From Hyphomicrobiaceae bacterium (GTDB lineage: Bacteria; Pseudomonadota; Alphaproteobacteria; Rhizobiales; Hyphomicrobiaceae): a stretch of DNA of 42,369 bases. Below are positions 38,363 to 42,369 of this stretch, piece by piece. The translations under genes and the position numbers were made by a program. How positions within the stretch are numbered: position 1 is the stretch's first letter; each line of letters opens with the position of its first letter. The stretch is from contig JAJFHG010000057.1 in NCBI GenBank assembly GCA_021775735.1, positions 1 to 42,369 of the forward strand. The letters are read 5' to 3'. The notes beneath the pieces are model-generated. The model was not told where the DNA came from, searched no databases, and was given only the letters and a program-made list of their open reading frames with translations.

Positions 38363-39529
38363 TCAGGCACTATTTTTTTGGGCGCTGCTGTCGAGCGGAA
38401 GCAGATCGTCGGAAACATTTGGCACGGGCCGGCCAAGCGCTTTATAAACCGCCTGGAATCCTGCCTTGGCGCCATTGATTAGAATGGATTGTGTTTTTTC
38501 CAATGGACCGATAGGCCCAAGGTTCGGCGCAATCTGGATCGGAAGTGCCTGAATTCCAGCTTCGCGTTGGCGCTCGTGAGACTTCAAAAAAGCGATCTGT
38601 TCTGAGTGTCGCCTGATGCCCTGCAGGTACTGGTTTCCAAGGCCGCTGCTGCGGTTGTTGAGCCACCGGGCGATGACGTACCTTTCGATTAGACTTGCCG
38701 GCGGGCGCAGCGTGCCCCGCGGCATGGTCAGCAAGGCAAGAACGTGGGTGCATCCGCCATCCGCTGCAGCGTTGTAGGGAATTGGCTGCGTCACACCTCC
38801 ATCCACGTAATGTTGGCCTCGGAAGTGCACGGATTCGCCTGCGACCCATGGAATTCGCGCGCTGCATCGAAGGGCCTGGAACAAGTCTTCGTTGTCGGAA
38901 AAACATTCAAGGCTATGGGCTGTTTTGTCCGATAGCGCCGTTGCGGTGGCGACCAGAGGGACAGGACCGTTTAAAACCCTATCGACATTGAGAGGTTTTT
39001 CGTTGATGCAAACTTGATCGAGCAAGAACTCGAGCGACATAATTGGTTTCGTACTAAAAATATTTCGAAGGTTGATGAACTGATTGTTGTTGATATTTTC
39101 ATAGTAGATTGATGTGCCTAAACGTGCCTGCCCAGCGACGAAATAGGCACCTATTATTGCGCCGGCAGAGGTGCCGTAAACAACATCAAACACATCTTTA
39201 AGGTCTAGCACTTCCAACGCAGAAATCATTCCGCCGGCTATGACGCCGCGCATTCCGCCGCCTTCAATCACTAAACCCAATTTCATTGAGTCGGTGCGTT
39301 TGGTGGGTTTCGAGCCGCAACGAAGTCGGTCTTCTATGACCTCCAAGACCGATGGGTAATCCATTTCCTGCATGAAATTAAATTGCCTGTCCCATCTGAC
39401 GTGTCCCATATGAATAGACAAATCTAATTGCAATCGCTCAAGCGACAAGTAACAATTGCCGCCCCGCAAGGGTTTCACCAAGGTGGCGATGTAGGTTGGC
39501 GCGTTTTGACTGCTTGACCAAAACTTCAA
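38363..39529 (-). CDS. Patatin-like phospholipase
   Basis: A predicted lipid acyl hydrolase with a Ser-Asp dyad. Counting from the longest start (388 residues), the oxyanion motif is EGGGMRGVIAGG (89-100), the nucleophile Ser121 lies in YGTSAGA, and Asp243 in YVDGGVTQP. The CSARIPWVAGESVHFRG stretch and C-terminal part resemble the YjjU type of bacterial patatins. The true start may be internal: Met41, Met53 and Met56 all precede the catalytic domain, and Met53 has GGGACAGG upstream. No signal peptide is evident, so it is probably cytoplasmic or membrane-associated. It heads the minus-strand series with the secreted and membrane proteins. Confidence 0.88.
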   Translation of the reverse strand: MKFWSSSQNAPTYIATLVKPLRGGNCYLSLERLQLDLSIHMGHVRWDRQFNFMQEMDYPSVLEVIEDRLRCGSKPTKRTDSMKLGLVIEGGGMRGVIAGGMISALEVLDLKDVFDVVYGTSAGAIIGAYFVAGQARLGTSIYYENINNNQFINLRNIFSTKPIMSLEFLLDQVCINEKPLNVDRVLNGPVPLVATATALSDKTAHSLECFSDNEDLFQALRCSARIPWVAGESVHFRGQHYVDGGVTQPIPYNAAADGGCTHVLALLTMPRGTLRPPASLIERYVIARWLNNRSSGLGNQYLQGIRRHSEQIAFLKSHERQREAGIQALPIQIAPNLGPIGPLEKTQSILINGAKAGFQAVYKALGRPVPNVSDDLLPLDSSAQKNSA

Positions 39530-39599
39530 CGCCGAGGTCGGTCGGATGTTTGTAACATAGGGTGTTTTGAGGGTGGGGTATTCAGTCTGCCCCCTATTC

Positions 39600-39655
39600 T
39601 AGAGCATGAGCACCGCTAAGCGAATTACCGCTTGAGGCTAACAATGAATGCTCTA
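39600..39655. repeat. AGAGCAT-type inverted repeat over a start codon
   Basis: TAGAGCAT (39600-39607) is repeated inverted as ATGCTCTA (39648-39655), with an inner AAGCG / CGCTT stem around AATTAC. The ends resemble the AGAGCATG palindromes widespread in Hyphomicrobiales. The right arm contains the ATG at 39648 of the following gene. Confidence 0.6.
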
Positions 39656-40628
39656 TGGTCGGCGCAATTCGCTAGGTAGACTGCCATCATTTGGGACCGC
39701 TATGACAAACGCCTTCGCTCTTGCCTCCGCATCTCTTGCGGTGCTTACTCTGGTCTTGGGAACCGCGCTTTGGGCTGGTGCTCATCAGGTCGGAACTGCG
39801 ATCAGCCTTGTAAGTCTCATCTTTACACTTTTTGAAATGTTCCGGGTTGGTCAACCGCAGAATGCTTCACCGGTACATAGCGATGGTAACGACAATTTTC
39901 ATTTTCCGATGGAACGTGGCCTTTGGGGTGGTTTGTTTGGCGGCGTTGTCGCCGCCCCTATCATCGGCCTTGCCTTTCTGAAGGACGTTGACGCTTGGCG
40001 ACCCTATGCCGAACAGCTCGGCCACATCATTCCAAGTAATATCAATATCTTTATCGAGATATTGGTTGCCAGCATTTCCATTGCAGTTGTTCTTGGTCTG
40101 TTGAGCCTTGGAATGGCGTTGTACTTCGATCATATTCGCAAGCGCGTCAGCAGCCTCGGTCTCCTGATCAATCGCTTAACTGGAGGGATCCTAGGAGGTG
40201 TGCTGGCCGGTCTGATAACTGGACCTATAGGGACGTTGTACTTTGGCCTCAAACCTCTACCCGTCTTGCACCCTCAAACATTGTTATTGGGTGCATTGCC
40301 CGCCACAGGTGTGATTGTTTTTTCGATTTTGAACTACGACAGGCACAAATTTGGTGGCCGAAGTTTGAAAAAGTTCATGCTTGCACTGGTCGCAACAGCA
40401 ATCGTGTCTGTCCTTGCTGTCGTTGCGCTCACCGCGTTGGGTCCGGAAATTCTATCTTATCTGCAAAATTATGTTGTTAGCGGAACGCGCTCCAAACTCC
40501 TTCAAGGCGGATTATATTACGGAGCATTTACTGGCGCGTTATTGGGTTCTATTGTGGGGTTAACGCTTTTGTTGTCAGGCAAAGAGCCGACTTCGCCAGC
40601 CCACGTCACAGGTGGCAGACGTCCATAG
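39648..40628 (+). CDS. Multi-pass membrane protein, unknown
   Basis: Not recognised. 326 residues from ATG 39648, or 308 from ATG 39702 (MTNAFALAS). The second may be right, because the first lies in a palindrome arm, though GAGG sits ten bases before it. About eight hydrophobic segments are seen, several glycine-rich: LWGGLFGGVVAAPIIGLAFL (around 92), LTGGILGGVLAGLITGPIGT (around 178) and LYYGAFTGALLGSIVGLTLLL near the end. The repeated GG-x-x-GG-type helices suggest an internally repeated small-residue packing unit. It is divergent from the patatin and convergent with the DUF3179 gene. Confidence 0.65.
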   Translation: MLYGRRNSLGRLPSFGTAMTNAFALASASLAVLTLVLGTALWAGAHQVGTAISLVSLIFTLFEMFRVGQPQNASPVHSDGNDNFHFPMERGLWGGLFGGVVAAPIIGLAFLKDVDAWRPYAEQLGHIIPSNINIFIEILVASISIAVVLGLLSLGMALYFDHIRKRVSSLGLLINRLTGGILGGVLAGLITGPIGTLYFGLKPLPVLHPQTLLLGALPATGVIVFSILNYDRHKFGGRSLKKFMLALVATAIVSVLAVVALTALGPEILSYLQNYVVSGTRSKLLQGGLYYGAFTGALLGSIVGLTLLLSGKEPTSPAHVTGGRRP

Positions 40629-40841
40629 GTCTTGAGGTGTCAAGATTTATTTGCACAAGACAAGCAGATGAATAGTCAAATCTCTGCTCACAGTGTGAAG
40701 TGGGACGACCGAGCTTTACAAACGCATCGCCCATAAGCGCAATGCAAAACGAAACAATAAGCGATCTGTTCAAGCGTTAGTACTGGAGCGGAGTGGACCG
40801 TCAATAGAGGGAAGACGGCCTTTGGTATCGGGCCAAACACA

Positions 40842-41882
40842 CTATGTGTCAGGAAGTATCTTTCCTTTAGGATGAAAAGCATGAAACACGAACGCAAAGG
40901 TGACGTCATAGGGAACGTCTTGCAGTTGTCCATCAACCCCAATGCGTTGCGCGACGACATTTCCAACGTCACGTCCGCCAGCCACGGACGTGTGATCTAG
41001 CGCCGATGCTTGCCCGCTTTTCCACGATACGGTGACGCCGGACACATCGATATGTTTGACGTCTCTTAGATGCGTAAGTCTGATGGCAATAGGTGATGAT
41101 ACATCGCGTAACACCACAACGCGTGCCATCGGATTGATGCCTTCACGAAAATCACCACGAAATAGAAATGGTATTTTACTGGTGTCGTATCCCTCGTAGG
41201 GGTTTCGTCCGTAGGCACGCAGACTAGGATCGTTTGGCACCAGCACCTTGCCATCTGGGTGGCGTGTCTTGAAAAGTGAGAACGCCTCCAACCGCGATGC
41301 AATGATGCGCAGTTTTTGACCCGTCATTTCACCGACAATAGCTTCACCAGAAAATTGTTGCCACCAGCTCTCCGTTTGACGGTCATACATCACAAGGTCG
41401 GAGTTTCTGAGTTTGCCGGTCGTTCCAAATGACAATGTGTTTCCCGAACTCCTACGGTCGAACACGATGGCGGCATTACAAAGAGGACAATAGGTGACAC
41501 TCACCGGCACCCCGCCCACTGTATCATTGGCAATCTCGTGCCACATCAAAAGTCGAATTGGGTAGGCACGCGCATCGCCATTAATTTCAAGTCCGATAAC
41601 AGCTTCCTGATCTGCGATCAGTCGCTCAGCCTTCACGGAAACAAATTTTGGATCGTCGATCGGTGGAATCCCGTCTTTGCCTGGACCACCTGACAGGATT
41701 TCAGAGAACTCGATCAAATGTTTTGAGAAGTCGGTTTGGGTCCAACCTTCTTGGCGCCACAGATGTGGGTCTGCTCTTACATTCGCGACGTTTGACAGAC
41801 ATAAGACCATCAGAACAAGCACTACCCACGGTGTATTTTGCTTCGGCTGCCGCCACCTACGGTGCTTTGTCGCCAAAAACAT
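40842..41882 (-). CDS. Exported DUF3179 protein
   Basis: Matches DUF3179: GDARAYPIRLLMWHEIANDTVGG-type region, then VTYCPLCNAAIVFDRR, FGTTGKLRNSDLVMYDRQTESWW and the C-terminal-half GRNPYEGYD. Function is not established; the CPLC pair suggests metal or redox chemistry. From the ATG at 41882 (346 residues) there is a signal peptide with a basic n-region (KHRRWRQPK) and hydrophobic WVVLVLMVLCL ending near NVRA-DP, so it is exported. In-frame starts at 41912 (ATG) and 41939 (GTG) are possible but lengthen the n-region. Convergent with the preceding membrane-protein gene. Confidence 0.85.
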   Translation of the reverse strand: MFLATKHRRWRQPKQNTPWVVLVLMVLCLSNVANVRADPHLWRQEGWTQTDFSKHLIEFSEILSGGPGKDGIPPIDDPKFVSVKAERLIADQEAVIGLEINGDARAYPIRLLMWHEIANDTVGGVPVSVTYCPLCNAAIVFDRRSSGNTLSFGTTGKLRNSDLVMYDRQTESWWQQFSGEAIVGEMTGQKLRIIASRLEAFSLFKTRHPDGKVLVPNDPSLRAYGRNPYEGYDTSKIPFLFRGDFREGINPMARVVVLRDVSSPIAIRLTHLRDVKHIDVSGVTVSWKSGQASALDHTSVAGGRDVGNVVAQRIGVDGQLQDVPYDVTFAFVFHAFHPKGKILPDT

Positions 41883-42083
41883 TTTAACACACTTTTCGAT
41901 GTCGAACTCCATCCCGGTAATCCGCAGATGACGGATCACGAAACTTGAAACCCATTCTCGTTTCCGCGGTAAACCTTACAACCAGAACTAGGCAATGTTT
42001 GGAACAAAGTTTCGTTAGTTCCCCGGCCATCGCGCGATGCAATTTTTTTTGATGTTTGGATGCGGTCAACCAGGGAGGCAGAC

Positions 42084-42242
42084 ATGGCAAACGCATTTAA
42101 AGTATTGGTGTTATCGTTCGTTTCAGGAGCCATTGTCATTGGGGTGGGCGCATCTATTAAGGGTGCACAAGAAAAACCCTTCACCGCGCACAAAAAACAA
42201 CATAACCAAAAAATTAAAACTCAACCCTGTCGTGCCTCGTAA
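42084..42242 (+). CDS. 52-residue single-helix membrane peptide
   Basis: Not recognised. A strong GGGAGG ribosome binding site lies six bases before the ATG at 42084, which supports a real small gene. The product has one hydrophobic helix (FKVLVLSFVSGAIVIGVGAS) followed by a basic tail rich in lysine, histidine and glutamine (KGAQEKPFTAHKKQHNQK). It would insert in the inner membrane or be cleaved as a secretion signal. A frame open further upstream to 42060 is less likely because of the ribosome binding site position. Confidence 0.55.
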   Translation: MANAFKVLVLSFVSGAIVIGVGASIKGAQEKPFTAHKKQHNQKIKTQPCRAS

Positions 42243-42366
42243 CTTAGAAAAACAATACGGGCAGTAATGCTGACGTCGGATGGCCGCCATCTTGCGATCG
42301 CGTGTCGCCCGGTCAGCGGAGCCGGCCTTAAGACGTATACGCCGGTACATAGTGAGGAGGAAAAGC

Positions 42367-42369
42367 ATG
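42367..42369 (+). CDS. Start codon of a gene cut by the window edge
   Basis: The window ends in ATG, preceded six bases upstream by AGGAGG (42355-42360), an ideal ribosome binding site. The coding sequence lies outside the window, so nothing can be said of the product. About 125 bases separate it from the 52-residue gene, so the two may be co-transcribed. Confidence 0.5.

Noticed and set aside
38363-39529. Patatin as a CBASS effector (CapV-like)
   Set aside because: No CD-NTase, Cap2/Cap3 or other CBASS gene lies nearby, and the patatin looks more like the YjjU type.
40629-40841. Possible decayed transposase or repeat in the gap between two convergent genes
   Set aside because: No inverted ends, direct repeats or transposase motifs could be identified.

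Overview
The window looks like chromosome of an alphaproteobacterium, most likely a Hyphomicrobiales (Rhizobiales) species of moderate G+C. The evidence is gene content and order: glnB-glnA behind a sigma-54 promoter; a tig / DUF1127 / LysR / clpP / clpX / lon / hup block; a complete 14-gene nuo operon with separate nuoC and nuoD; then birA, rnj, mce and a DUF1467 gene. A large palindromic repeat at 3427-3556 resembles rhizobial intergenic elements. No rRNA, CRISPR array, insertion sequence or prophage was seen. The species is not identified.

Region 1 (1-6.4 kb) is metabolic. glnA and glnB (minus strand) face away from a YbdK-type carboxylate-amine ligase. A palindromic repeat follows, then a class I/II aminotransferase and a fused NAD(P)HX epimerase/dehydratase. 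Region 2 (6.4-15.5 kb) is protein quality control: tRNA-Leu(UAG), trigger factor, a divergent DUF1127/LysR pair, ClpP, ClpX, Lon and HU. Trigger factor, ClpXP and Lon together cover folding and ATP-dependent proteolysis.

Region 3 (15.7-32.5 kb) opens with tRNA-Val(UAC) and tRNA-Asp(GUC) and continues with nuoA to nuoN, encoding complex I. Three non-canonical genes lie inside the operon: a GFA-family zinc protein between nuoC and nuoD, a four-helix membrane protein between nuoD and nuoE, and a 69-residue membrane protein between nuoH and nuoI. About 380 noncoding bases precede nuoE. Region 4 (32.5-35.9 kb) holds biotin-protein ligase, RNase J, methylmalonyl-CoA epimerase and a DUF1467 membrane protein.

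Region 5 (35.9-42.4 kb) is accessory and partly AT-rich. It carries a DUF5071 protein, a multi-pass membrane protein, a small secreted cysteine protein, a patatin-like phospholipase, another multi-pass membrane protein, an exported DUF3179 protein and a 52-residue membrane peptide. The final three bases are a start codon behind a strong ribosome binding site, so a gene is cut by the window edge. No established defence or secretion system could be recognised here. The best candidates for undescribed biology are the extra genes inside the nuo operon and the patatin/secreted/membrane trio.
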